Source of the DNA: Actinacidiphila bryophytorum
Lineage (GTDB): Bacteria > Actinomycetota > Actinomycetes > Streptomycetales > Streptomycetaceae
DNA: 64,000 nt
Assembly (NCBI RefSeq): GCF_016916835.1
Contig: NZ_JAFFIX010000002.1
Location: forward strand, 124,001-188,000
Reading direction: 5' to 3'
In this document: positions 51,198 through 58,572 of the stretch, piece after piece
How the letters are laid out: each line of letters starts with the position of its first letter
How positions within the stretch are numbered: position 1 is the stretch's first letter
Notes under the pieces: generated by a model
Databases searched by the model: none
Told to the model about the DNA's origin: nothing
The model's input: only the letters and a program-made list of their open reading frames with translations
Made by a program: the position numbers and the translations under genes

Positions 51198-52829
51198 TCA
51201 CTTCCCCGTCTGGGTGAACGTGAGGATTCTCGGAGGCAGCACCTCGGAGGACTTGGGTCCTCGTTCGGTGCCGGGTTTGATGTAGTCGCGCAGTGAGGGC
51301 ATGAACGTGCCGTGCAGTGCCGGGTCGCCCTCCGCTGAGGTGTCGGCATGCGACGGCAGCATCTGCGTGGTGATCGAGGTGCAGTTGCGCGGCCAGTCGG
51401 GCAGTCCGCGCAGCACCGCGCAGTCCCGTGTGAAGTAGTGGACGAAGAACTTGCCGCTGTTGCGGACGGCGTTCCCGTAGCCGTCAGCGGAGCCCTTCAG
51501 GCCCGGGTTCAGAATGTTCGCCACGCCTGCCAGTAGCGAGGAGTCGTTCACCGACAAGGCGGCATACGTCGCGTTGCCGGTTTCGGTGGCGAGAGTGTCG
51601 ACCACCGCGTACACCTGCCCGGAGTCGAGCGGCAGGGGGCGGCCCAGCCAGTAGATCGCATCCTGCTCGTCGCCCAGGCAGTTCATGTTGATCGAACGAC
51701 AGTACGGCCCGCTCCACCCCAGGTCCCGCACCGGGTCGACCATGGAGAGTGCCGAGGACGGACGCGCGCAGTCCGTGGAGCGCAGGTGCGCTGTGGCGAC
51801 GGCACGGCCGCACACCGCCTGCAGGAGGTTCTGCAGGTCGTCGGACAGGTACCCCTCGTCGTTCGCCGTTCGCGGCGCGAAGGTCAGAGCGCCGTAGCGT
51901 TGTACCGGCCCGAGAGATGCGGGTGCCCGCAGCCGCAGGACTTTCAGCGGTGGTTGGGCGCGCCACTCGTCTGCGGCCGCCTCCTGACCGGCGTCCGGGA
52001 CCGCGTATCGGAACGCGGAGACGAAGTCGATGGCATCGCTGCCCATACCCAGCGGGCCGATCGGTCCGTAACTGTCACGGGAGGGGATCTGCTCGGTGAA
52101 GATGTCCTTGGCCGGGACCCCCTGGGCCTGCAGTGCCTTGCGAACGGCATGGTCGGTGGTGGAGCTGGGGGTGACGATGAAATACCGGTTCTTCCCGAAG
52201 GAGTAGCCGGCCTGCCGCTCCATGACGACGTTGTTGACCGTGTCGCCCAGAGCGGAAACGCTCTGCGTCCGCCCCGACTGGCTGCCATCGGGCGGGATCG
52301 TGTCGAAGAGGTACTGCATGGGGACGGGCCGGTTGGGCGTGTTTTGCCACTTGTCGTAGTCGCCGGGCGTCCACCGCCCGTTCTGGCTGAACTCCCAGGT
52401 CTGCAGGCTCATATAGCGGCCGGGCGGCGGCATCTTCCCGTAGAGCACGATCGCATCCTGCGGATCGAGGCGGAAGGAACCGGTGTAGCCGGGTTTCGTC
52501 TTGCCGAAGGCGTTGACCGCGGCCGGGTCCACGTACTCGTCCGGCCAGGTCTTCACAATGGGCGACACGTAAGGCGCCGCGGGGTTGTTCGCGAGGCAAT
52601 TCTTCAGCACCGGGTAGGTGTAGTCCCTGCACTCCTTCTGCGTGTAGAGCTCGGTGTACCCCGGATTAACCTGGAACCCGCTTTTCCGCAGGGAGGTAAC
52701 GAGCCCCGTGTCCGCCGAGTCGGGGACAGTATGTGCCCGGCCGACCGCCTGGTGCTGACCACACGCGGCCATGCCGAGCAGCGTCATGCACGCCAGCGGC
52801 ACTCCGAGCTTCCGCGTTACACGACCCAC
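51198..52829 (-). CDS. Large lipoprotein, unknown function
   Basis: A 543-residue predicted lipoprotein. GTG 52829 is preceded by AGGAGG; the signal is RKLGVPLACMTLLGMAACG with lipobox MAAC. The mature part is one large domain with paired Cys residues (QKECRDYTYPVLKNCLANN; SGPYCRSINMNCLGDEQ; TRDCAVLRGLPDWPRNC) that suggest disulfides. GRYMSLQTWEFSQNGRW recalls the sandwich domains of DUF1214/DUF1254 proteins but I cannot assign it. It stands alone in the attachment-repeat-bounded segment. Confidence 0.7.
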   Translation of the reverse strand: MGRVTRKLGVPLACMTLLGMAACGQHQAVGRAHTVPDSADTGLVTSLRKSGFQVNPGYTELYTQKECRDYTYPVLKNCLANNPAAPYVSPIVKTWPDEYVDPAAVNAFGKTKPGYTGSFRLDPQDAIVLYGKMPPPGRYMSLQTWEFSQNGRWTPGDYDKWQNTPNRPVPMQYLFDTIPPDGSQSGRTQSVSALGDTVNNVVMERQAGYSFGKNRYFIVTPSSTTDHAVRKALQAQGVPAKDIFTEQIPSRDSYGPIGPLGMGSDAIDFVSAFRYAVPDAGQEAAADEWRAQPPLKVLRLRAPASLGPVQRYGALTFAPRTANDEGYLSDDLQNLLQAVCGRAVATAHLRSTDCARPSSALSMVDPVRDLGWSGPYCRSINMNCLGDEQDAIYWLGRPLPLDSGQVYAVVDTLATETGNATYAALSVNDSSLLAGVANILNPGLKGSADGYGNAVRNSGKFFVHYFTRDCAVLRGLPDWPRNCTSITTQMLPSHADTSAEGDPALHGTFMPSLRDYIKPGTERGPKSSEVLPPRILTFTQTGK

Positions 52830-53204
52830 AGCCGCCCCTCCTGACCAGTTCGACGTCTCGGGGGAAGCGCAACAGGTGAGACAGGCTGCGCTCTCCGACG
52901 ACCCACGCCATATCACTCTTTGTACTCACATAGTCACCATCTGTCTCGTCGCGCGCAAGCACCACCGCAGGCAGAAGTGACAGAAGTCGGGTACCGACTG
53001 CTTGAGGGGGTTCGAGTGCGCCCGGCCGAAACCAGACCGCTCGGCCCCATCGCCGTCCGGCGGCCTCGCGTTCGACGGACACACGGCCGTCTGGACAGGC
53101 GGCCCGGACACGATGGACGAGAGGGAGGGACCACCGCCCTCCATCGCCGGATTCGCGACCAAGCCGGCTCTCTCACGGGCCGCTGCGCGGCTCCGGGCCG
53201 GCAA

Positions 53205-53696
53205 TCAGTGCCCGATGTGGAAGGTCAGCCTCGTGGTGGTCGTGCTGATGGCGACACCGTGAATGGTGCCGGAGGCCGAGGAGTAGATGCCGGTACCGCC
53301 CGTGATGGCGTCGTCGAACATTCCAGTTCCGCTGAGTACGGAGGTAGAGATGAAACCCTGTGCCGTGATCTCGCCGCCTGGCAGGGACTCCGTTACGTTG
53401 CACTGAGCCTCCGGCACTCCTTGGGTGCCAGAGGATGTCACGGTGCAAACCCCGCCGAGGTGGCCGGCCTTCGCGCCCTTGTCGTTGTACAGGTCTTCGG
53501 CATAGATCAGGCGCGCCCCTTGGACCATGCCATTCGGCGCATCCAGTGTCGCCTGACTGCGCACCGCGGTCAGGCGGAGCACCTGCTCCTGGACCGCCGC
53601 ATCTTCGCTCGGGGCAGCCGTGGCCGCCGACGAGCACACCAGCCCGGCGGAGACGGCCGCCGAACAGAGTGACAGACCCAAAGTCAGACGGCGCAT
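53205..53696 (-). CDS. Secreted allene-oxide-cyclase-barrel (dirigent-like) protein
   Basis: A 163-residue exported protein. The signal peptide is MRRLTLGLSLCSAAVSAGLV...ATA. The mature domain follows the allene oxide cyclase barrel pattern: LIYAEDLYNDKGAKAGHLGGVCTVTS, then CNVTESLPGGEITAQGFIS and AITGGTGIYSSASGTIHGV. In plants this fold serves allene oxide cyclase and dirigent proteins; bacterial members are probably lipocalin-like and some guide pericyclic reactions in natural-product pathways. No biosynthetic gene is adjacent here. ATG 53696 follows AGGAGG. Confidence 0.82.
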   Translation of the reverse strand: MRRLTLGLSLCSAAVSAGLVCSSAATAAPSEDAAVQEQVLRLTAVRSQATLDAPNGMVQGARLIYAEDLYNDKGAKAGHLGGVCTVTSSGTQGVPEAQCNVTESLPGGEITAQGFISTSVLSGTGMFDDAITGGTGIYSSASGTIHGVAISTTTTRLTFHIGH

Positions 53697-53929
53697 GGCG
53701 TCCTCCTGTTGTTTCGCCGCATCGTGACAGTGATCGCAACTGATACACACGAAATCACGCCGCTGAGCAGGCTCGGTCGGAACACGGTTGGGCACCCGAG
53801 TGATTCGCGGACAGGCGCGAGATGCCACACCCGGCTCGGCATCCGACGTGAGGGTCTGCCGTATTATCGGGTGACGTCTGAACCGGCTTGCCCCGTGGTG
53901 GGAAGTATGTCGCAGTGCCCAAGCCTTTG
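53697..53929. other. Upstream region of the AOC-barrel gene
   Basis: Gap of about 230 bases. Long open frames here (up to 54167 on the minus strand) cross the tRNA-derived repeat and are artefacts. A promoter for the secreted protein is expected, but no clear box is seen. Confidence 0.4.
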
Positions 53930-53955
53930 CCCCGGCCGTCCGAGGACGACCGGGG
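53930..53955. terminator. Hairpin next to attachment-like repeat 2
   Basis: CCCCGG...CCGGGG stem with inner GTCC/GGAC. The same position relative to repeat 3 holds an equivalent hairpin at 55588-55615, and flanking bases are also conserved. It may be the former terminator of the tRNA gene, carried with the duplication. Confidence 0.6.
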
Positions 53956-53999
53956 CACCATACCCGAAGGTCAGCGGCCCCCAGAGAGGCCCGACCCCG

Positions 54000-54177
54000 T
54001 AAGCCGTGTGGGACTCGAACCCACAACCAATGGATCAAAAGTCCTGGCCAGGGCGTGCCGGGCGGTGGTGGAGGGTGGGCCGCCATCCGAAACCCGCAGG
54101 TCAGGCGGCAGCTGTTGGCCGCCCCGTCCACTACGTACCGCCTGTGCCGGCACATCCGCTCACGCATAGCTCACGCA
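54000..54177 (-). repeat. Attachment-like repeat 2: 3' part of tRNA-Lys(UUU) plus element arm
   Basis: Same layout as repeats 1 and 3: on the minus strand, GGACTTTTGATCC, T-arm, ACGGCTTA, with a conserved arm to its right ending CGCTCACGCATAGCTCACGCA. It matches repeat 1 in the tRNA core apart from the acceptor end. No 5' tRNA half is present. Confidence 0.8.
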
Positions 54178-54223
54178 CCTACGACCACGCTGGGGAGCGG
54201 GCGGACCCAGGCATCCGCGTAGC

Positions 54224-54255
54224 TAAGAATAGGAGTACCATCGGGTACCAGGAGG
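54224..54255 (+). promoter_or_regulatory. Promoter and direct-repeat operator of the three-gene operon
   Basis: TAAGAAT at 54224-54230 fits a -10 box. Two direct repeats, AGTACCA (54234-54240) and GGTACCA (54244-54250), are 10 bases apart between this box and the AGGAGG at 54250-54255. Direct repeats one turn apart suit a ribbon-helix-helix repressor such as the first gene product. Confidence 0.5.
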
Positions 54256-54261
54256 CCCCAC

Positions 54262-54558
54262 ATGGAGATTGCAGAAGGAACACGGAGTCGAGGAACTCGC
54301 ACAACCGCACCCTTGAAAGTGGATGCGGCGGTGGACGAGTTGATCGCCGATGGTGCCCACTTCCTGGGGATGACCAAGAAGGACTTGGTCGCCGCAGCAG
54401 TCCGGACATATCTGGAGCTCCGCCGTGAGGAGGTCCGCGCCAGCATGAGGGAGAAGATGCGCAACCTCGACGGATCCGTCGAGTCGAGCGTTTCACTCCT
54501 GACCGGACTGTCACCTGAGCGGATAAGGGAGCTCGGCGGCGTGGGCGAGGACGACTGA
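54262..54558 (+). CDS. Ribbon-helix-helix-like protein (putative antitoxin/autoregulator)
   Basis: A 98-residue protein. Residues 16-55 (TAPLKVDAAVDELIADGAHFLGMTKKDLVAAAVRTYLELRREEV) show a beta strand followed by two helices, as in ribbon-helix-helix DNA-binding antitoxins. The C-terminus is helical and charged. AGGAGG precedes ATG 54262. The next gene starts 2 bases after its stop, giving a tight operon. Direct repeats sit in its promoter. Antitoxin/regulator role is inferred from fold and context. Confidence 0.6.
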   Translation: MEIAEGTRSRGTRTTAPLKVDAAVDELIADGAHFLGMTKKDLVAAAVRTYLELRREEVRASMREKMRNLDGSVESSVSLLTGLSPERIRELGGVGEDD

Positions 54559-54560
54559 CC

Positions 54561-54809
54561 GTGCAGCCTGCTCGCCCCACCCTTCGCACGCTCCGCGAGG
54601 ACCTGGAGCTTGCGCTGCCTTTCGCGCGGAAGCCACTCGACGAACTGGACCACCCCCTCCTCGTAAAGGCCCGGGAACTCTTCGGCGACGACGAGGCAGG
54701 CCGCGAGCGAATCCGCGCCATCGACGACGAGATTCTCTTCAAGGTCAAGGTCCAGAGATGGCGCGGAGCAGTCTGGACCGACAAGACCTGGATCTGCCCT
54801 GGCTCATAG
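54561..54809 (+). CDS. Small middle protein of the three-gene operon
   Basis: An 82-residue basic/acidic helical protein from GTG 54561. It reads TLREDLELALPFARKPLDELDHPLLVKARELFGDDEAGRERIRAIDDEILFKVKVQRWRGAVW, with a final DKTWICPGS tail. No family recognised. Its stop lies inside the next gene (52-base overlap in another frame), which implies coupled expression. Its size and position between a DNA-binding protein and a larger protein resemble toxin or chaperone components of three-part systems. Confidence 0.5.
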   Translation: MQPARPTLRTLREDLELALPFARKPLDELDHPLLVKARELFGDDEAGRERIRAIDDEILFKVKVQRWRGAVWTDKTWICPGS

Positions 54810-55321
54810 CCGCCGGTCAGCGCGAGGGCGGGTCCTTAGATGACTTCTATGCCGCCTTGGAGACCAGCGCACAGGCCGCACGTGCCCGCTACAACGCCGA
54901 CCACCGCCAACCCCTGACCAGCAAGACCTACGTGGGCCATCTCCTGCCCAACCAGGACGATCGTGATCGCTACCAACTCGAAGCCGGTACACGCCTCGTA
55001 CGCCGGCTCGCCACCGCGATCCGTGATCTGACCCGCGGATCTCTGCACGACGGACACGAGCACGCCGCAGACTTCGCCACGTTCCGCCTCGGCATCCTGG
55101 TACGCGCCGACGACGGCCACGAGACCTACGTAGCCGTACGCATCACAGGCTCCGTCCCCGACGACCTGACTGCCGTCGTCCTGCGCCATGTCCCGGGGTG
55201 CGAGCCCACCCACTGGTACCCCGAATACGCCCTCCCCAGCCGCTCCCTCCTCCCAGCCGAACAGGCCTGGTCGACCCTGATGGATCCCAAGGCGGCCGCG
55301 GAACTCCTGAACGAGGAGTGA
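54758..55321 (+). CDS. Third protein of the operon, unknown function
   Basis: A 187-residue soluble protein from ATG 54758, overlapping the previous gene by 52 bases. It begins LDRQDLDLPWLIAAGQREGGSLDDFYAALETSAQAARARYN and has a beta-rich second half (DFATFRLGILVRADDGHETYVAVRITGSVPDDLTAVVLRHVPG). No nuclease, kinase or protease motif was found. It is the largest product of the operon and the natural candidate for an effector or its cognate immunity component, but nothing in the sequence proves it. Confidence 0.55.
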   Translation: MARSSLDRQDLDLPWLIAAGQREGGSLDDFYAALETSAQAARARYNADHRQPLTSKTYVGHLLPNQDDRDRYQLEAGTRLVRRLATAIRDLTRGSLHDGHEHAADFATFRLGILVRADDGHETYVAVRITGSVPDDLTAVVLRHVPGCEPTHWYPEYALPSRSLLPAEQAWSTLMDPKAAAELLNEE

Positions 55322-55587
55322 CCCCGACAGCTGATCTCGCGCCAACCTACGACGAGGTGACGCCCGTTTCGGCGAGGGACTGGCGGACCGACTCCGGTCT
55401 GTAGCCGACCGTTTCAATGAACTGACCGGCGCGGCTGATCCGACACCGCAAGCGCTCTACCCAGGCTGAGCGGCGCGCTGAACGGTGCAAAGCCGGCCAA
55501 CCACCCGCGGCGTCCGACGGCGTGGCTGCCTTGTCAAGCAGAGCCACCCATCACGCATCGCTCACTCACGGGCCCCGGCACGGCTGT
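55322..55587. other. Remnant-containing gap
   Basis: No gene supported. A short open stretch (about 55333-55466) reads like a protein tail (FGEGLADRLRSVADRFNEL) without a start, and at 55551-55569 the motif TCACGCATCGCTCACTCAC repeats the end of the attachment-like arms. Both suggest an older, deleted copy of the arm. Confidence 0.45.
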
Positions 55588-55615
55588 GCCCCGGCCGCTC
55601 GGAAGCGACCGGGGC
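55588..55615. terminator. Hairpin next to attachment-like repeat 3
   Basis: GCCCCGG...CCGGGGC stem with inner CGCT/AGCG pairs. It is equivalent in position and flanks to the hairpin at 53930-53955. Confidence 0.6.
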
Positions 55616-55658
55616 ACCAAACCCGCAGGTCAGCGACTCCCTGAGGAGCCCGACCCCG

Positions 55659-55838
55659 TAGGCCGTGTGGGACTCGAACCCACAACCAATGGATTAAAAG
55701 TCCTGGCCAGGGCGTACCGGGCGGTGACGGACGATGGGGTGCCATCCGAAACCCGCAGGGTCAGACGGGCCGAGGGCGCCGCCCGGTCCGCGCTGCACCG
55801 CCCGGTACCAGCACGTCCGCTCACGCATCGCTCACGCA
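55659..55838 (-). repeat. Attachment-like repeat 3: canonical 3' part of tRNA-Lys(UUU)
   Basis: On the minus strand this copy reads GGACTTTTAATCC, the unaltered tRNA-Lys anticodon arm, then the same T-arm and ACGGCCTA end as the others. It is the least changed copy. No 5' half is found, so it cannot be a working tRNA. The conserved arm continues right to CGCTCACGCATCGCTCACGCA. Sequence left of it (55588-55658) also matches the left of repeat 2. Confidence 0.82.
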
Positions 55839-55915
55839 TTGGAACCGGAGGAGCACCGGCCAGCACGCACCGCCATCCGTTGAACGAGCTTCCCGCAAAG
55901 ACCCTGGATCCCCAA

Positions 55916-57835
55916 TCACCCGGCAAGGGCCAGAACATTCTGCAGTAGCAGTCGAAGAAGCAGCGGGGGTTCGGAGTCGGCTGTGCGCGCCGCCTCGCGG
56001 TACGTCGCGGCGTTCTTCCCGGCGAAGCCCTCGCCTTCCCGGATCATCCCTTGTTTCCGCTCCACCCAATCCGGCCAGTGAGAGCCCAAGTAGCCCTCTA
56101 GGTCGTCATGGAAAACGGTGTACGTACGTGCGGACTCATCGGCCGGCTCGCCTGTTGGCGTGCCGCCGAGATAGCCTAGCAAGTTGGTGTTGTCCAGCAT
56201 GTTCCTTCGTACAGCCTCATCAATCTTGCGCAGCGCGTCGGCCCACTCCTGGCCCTCAAGGTGCGCCTGCAAGCCTTCCCGTTTCCGCTCGCCCATCCCG
56301 GCGTCGCCATCGAAAACCGTGTAGCAACGTACGTTCAACGCATGCAGAATTGCGTGGCAAAGCATCAATTTGCTTTTGCTTCCGGCGCTGACGATGTGAA
56401 TCCCCTGCGCACCAAGGTTGACGTTCTGCCGCTCAGCACAGCCGAGGATCACCGCAGCGTCAGTGTCCCCCTCTACCAGCACAGCGACATCAGCGAAGAA
56501 TCCCTCAGCCAGGGTGCTCACGCATCTGAGACCTGTTTGCCTCCGTACCGAGTCGGCTTGTACACCATAGGGCTCCAGAGCCTCACACAACTCCAGATCG
56601 GATACTTGATTCACCGTCGTTGTCGGGTGCCCGTCAGTGAAGTCACGACTCAGGCGACGTACTTCCCGATAGTGGCGATGGTCAATGAAGACCGGACTAT
56701 GGGTCGCGTACATGACCTGGGCGAGACCCTCCGAGGACGTCACCAGGCCCCTGAGAACCTCGGCGAAAGTTCGCGCCTGGGCCGGATGCTGGAACAACTC
56801 AGGCTCTTCGACTGCAAGGCACAATGTCCGCGTACCAGCCTCCGGATGCCGCCGCTCAGCCAGGTACTTCAGGGCCGCAATGATCAGAGCTCGCTGGAAT
56901 CCATGCCCTTGACGATAGACAGAGGTCTCAGCCGCCCCATCTTGAACGCGAACTCGGAAGACGGTTCGCACGGGCTTCGGGACCTGCACAAGAGGAAGTA
57001 CGCGCACAGACCGTCCGAATGTAAGCAGCGAGACTTCCCGCGAAAGTGCCGTCGAGATACCGTCCAGCACCTCCCCGTAAACCTTCTTGTGGATCTCTTC
57101 CCGCTCTTGAGCGATACCTTCTTCAGCCGATCTGATCTCGTTGGCGGCTTCACTCCGGTCCACCGCGTGATCGAGAATCCGTCCGAGCGCCGAGGACTTG
57201 CTATCGTCGGCCTCTTCATAAGCGCGTAGGTCAGCGGAGACAAAAACGAAGTCGATGAGCTCGGCCAACTTACTCTGGCCGGCGAAGCCGAAAAAATGCG
57301 TCCCTTCAATCTCTGTCTCCGTCAGCTGACTTCGGTTGTCCAACTCCCACGCCCGCATGGATTCTTCAACAGCAGCAACGGAGCCGGCCGCTGGCAGTCC
57401 GAGGCCAGGCTGCTCATCTCGGAGCTTGCTGTAGGCCCTGCGCTTGTCCATCGCCGAACCCTCCTGACGGACGGCCTCGAAGGGCGGGAAGGCGAGTCCT
57501 TTACCCGTGATCTTATCCTCGCCCTCCTCCCATGTGCGCCAGACGATCATGCTGTCGGTCTCGGGCGACGCATAATTCCCGAGCGTCTCTCGGTCACGAC
57601 TTGTCAGCCCATCGAATTCAACTTCAACGCTGATACGTCGACTTCCACGAGCAGAGTGCAAGTCCTCATCACTCAAGGCGACGGACTTCTCGCCGTTGAA
57701 GAACCAATCAAGCGCACGCAGAACTGTGGACTTACCGGCACCCGTAGGCCCCAAGAAGGACGTGACGTCTTCCATCTCAATATCTACCTTGCACAGGCAG
57801 CGGAAGTTCTCGATGCGGACGCGCTTGATCTTCAT
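55916..57835 (-). CDS. OLD-family ATPase/TOPRIM nuclease
   Basis: A 639-residue protein. The ABC-type ATPase domain has Walker A GPTGAGKST at residues 29-37, a Walker-B region LCLAVEEPELFQHPAQ and an H-loop YATHSPVF. The C-terminal TOPRIM domain has LVEGDTDAAVI with the catalytic Glu, and YTVFDGDAG with the DxD pair. OLD nucleases, including phage P2 Old and GajA of Gabija, cut DNA and block phages. No UvrD-like GajB gene lies next to it, so it is a stand-alone class 1 type. Codon use is less GC-rich than in neighbours, suggesting acquisition. ATG 57835 follows GAGAAG. Confidence 0.88.
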   Translation of the reverse strand: MKIKRVRIENFRCLCKVDIEMEDVTSFLGPTGAGKSTVLRALDWFFNGEKSVALSDEDLHSARGSRRISVEVEFDGLTSRDRETLGNYASPETDSMIVWRTWEEGEDKITGKGLAFPPFEAVRQEGSAMDKRRAYSKLRDEQPGLGLPAAGSVAAVEESMRAWELDNRSQLTETEIEGTHFFGFAGQSKLAELIDFVFVSADLRAYEEADDSKSSALGRILDHAVDRSEAANEIRSAEEGIAQEREEIHKKVYGEVLDGISTALSREVSLLTFGRSVRVLPLVQVPKPVRTVFRVRVQDGAAETSVYRQGHGFQRALIIAALKYLAERRHPEAGTRTLCLAVEEPELFQHPAQARTFAEVLRGLVTSSEGLAQVMYATHSPVFIDHRHYREVRRLSRDFTDGHPTTTVNQVSDLELCEALEPYGVQADSVRRQTGLRCVSTLAEGFFADVAVLVEGDTDAAVILGCAERQNVNLGAQGIHIVSAGSKSKLMLCHAILHALNVRCYTVFDGDAGMGERKREGLQAHLEGQEWADALRKIDEAVRRNMLDNTNLLGYLGGTPTGEPADESARTYTVFHDDLEGYLGSHWPDWVERKQGMIREGEGFAGKNAATYREAARTADSEPPLLLRLLLQNVLALAG

Positions 57836-58059
57836 GCTTCTCACTGTTCCGAGGGCCAGCAACGCAAAGGTATTCCACGAGTCAGAAGAGCCGACTGACC
57901 GGGGTTGCGATGCTAACCGCTATCCGCAGCGCCGCGCGAAGGATTATGAAATCTCTGCAAACTGAACGTAGCTGTGCTATAGGGTATTCTGGAAGCACGG
58001 TCCGGTGCAAAATGGCCCCACCGAAAGGCGTTGCAGACCGTCATCCGCTCGGCAGACAG

Positions 58060-58572
58060 CTACACGATGGTGCCGCCGTCGTGCAGATACCGGGGCGCAG
58101 ACGCCATGCAGGTGGCGATTGCAGCACGGAAGCGGTCGCGTAGGCGTTCTCGAAGTGCGCCGATTGCCTCCTCGGTCGGAACAAGTCGCGCTTCGGCGAG
58201 TTCACTGTCATGCGGTCGCAGAGCAGCAGCTTGTTCTCCAGTGAGCATGCCCCCGTCGAAGATGAAGGCGAGCTGGTCGTCCCAGGGGCCGTGTGCAGGG
58301 ACCCAGTCGACGACCAGGAGGCCGTGGAGGGTGACGTCCAGGCCCAGTTCCTCCTTCAGTTCGCGGCGGGCCGCGTCGTCGGGGGCTTCGTTCGCTTCGG
58401 CCATGCCGCCGGGGAGGTCCCAACCAGGCTTGTACGTGGGCTTCACCAGGAGGACGCGGCCTTGCTCATCGCGGAGGAGGACGTCGGCGGAGACGCGTTT
58501 GCGGGCCTGGGTGGCGTTGCCTTCGGCGAGGTAGGCGTTCCAGGCTTCGGGGTCGGCGGGGGTGGGCCTCAT
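58060..58572 (-). CDS. Nudix hydrolase
   Basis: A 170-residue protein with a complete Nudix box GGMAEANEAPDDAARRELKEELGLDV (matching GX5EX7REUXEEXGU), which binds Mg for cleavage of nucleoside-diphosphate derivatives. The surrounding strands VSADVLLRDEQGRVLLVKPTY and LLVVDWVPAHGPWDDQLAFIFDGG are typical. The ATG overlaps the stop of the XRE/TPR gene (ATGA), so the two are co-translated. Substrate unknown. Confidence 0.9.
   Translation of the reverse strand: MRPTPADPEAWNAYLAEGNATQARKRVSADVLLRDEQGRVLLVKPTYKPGWDLPGGMAEANEAPDDAARRELKEELGLDVTLHGLLVVDWVPAHGPWDDQLAFIFDGGMLTGEQAAALRPHDSELAEARLVPTEEAIGALRERLRDRFRAAIATCMASAPRYLHDGGTIV

Noticed and set aside
53697..54167. N-terminal extension of the AOC-barrel frame
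   Set aside because: It reads through the tRNA-derived repeat (the familiar FDPLVVGSSPTR translation of a tRNA 3' end) and lacks a ribosome site.
55916..58572. A Gabija system (GajA plus GajB)
   Set aside because: GajA-like domains are present, but no UvrD-type helicase gene is adjacent; the neighbour is a Nudix hydrolase.
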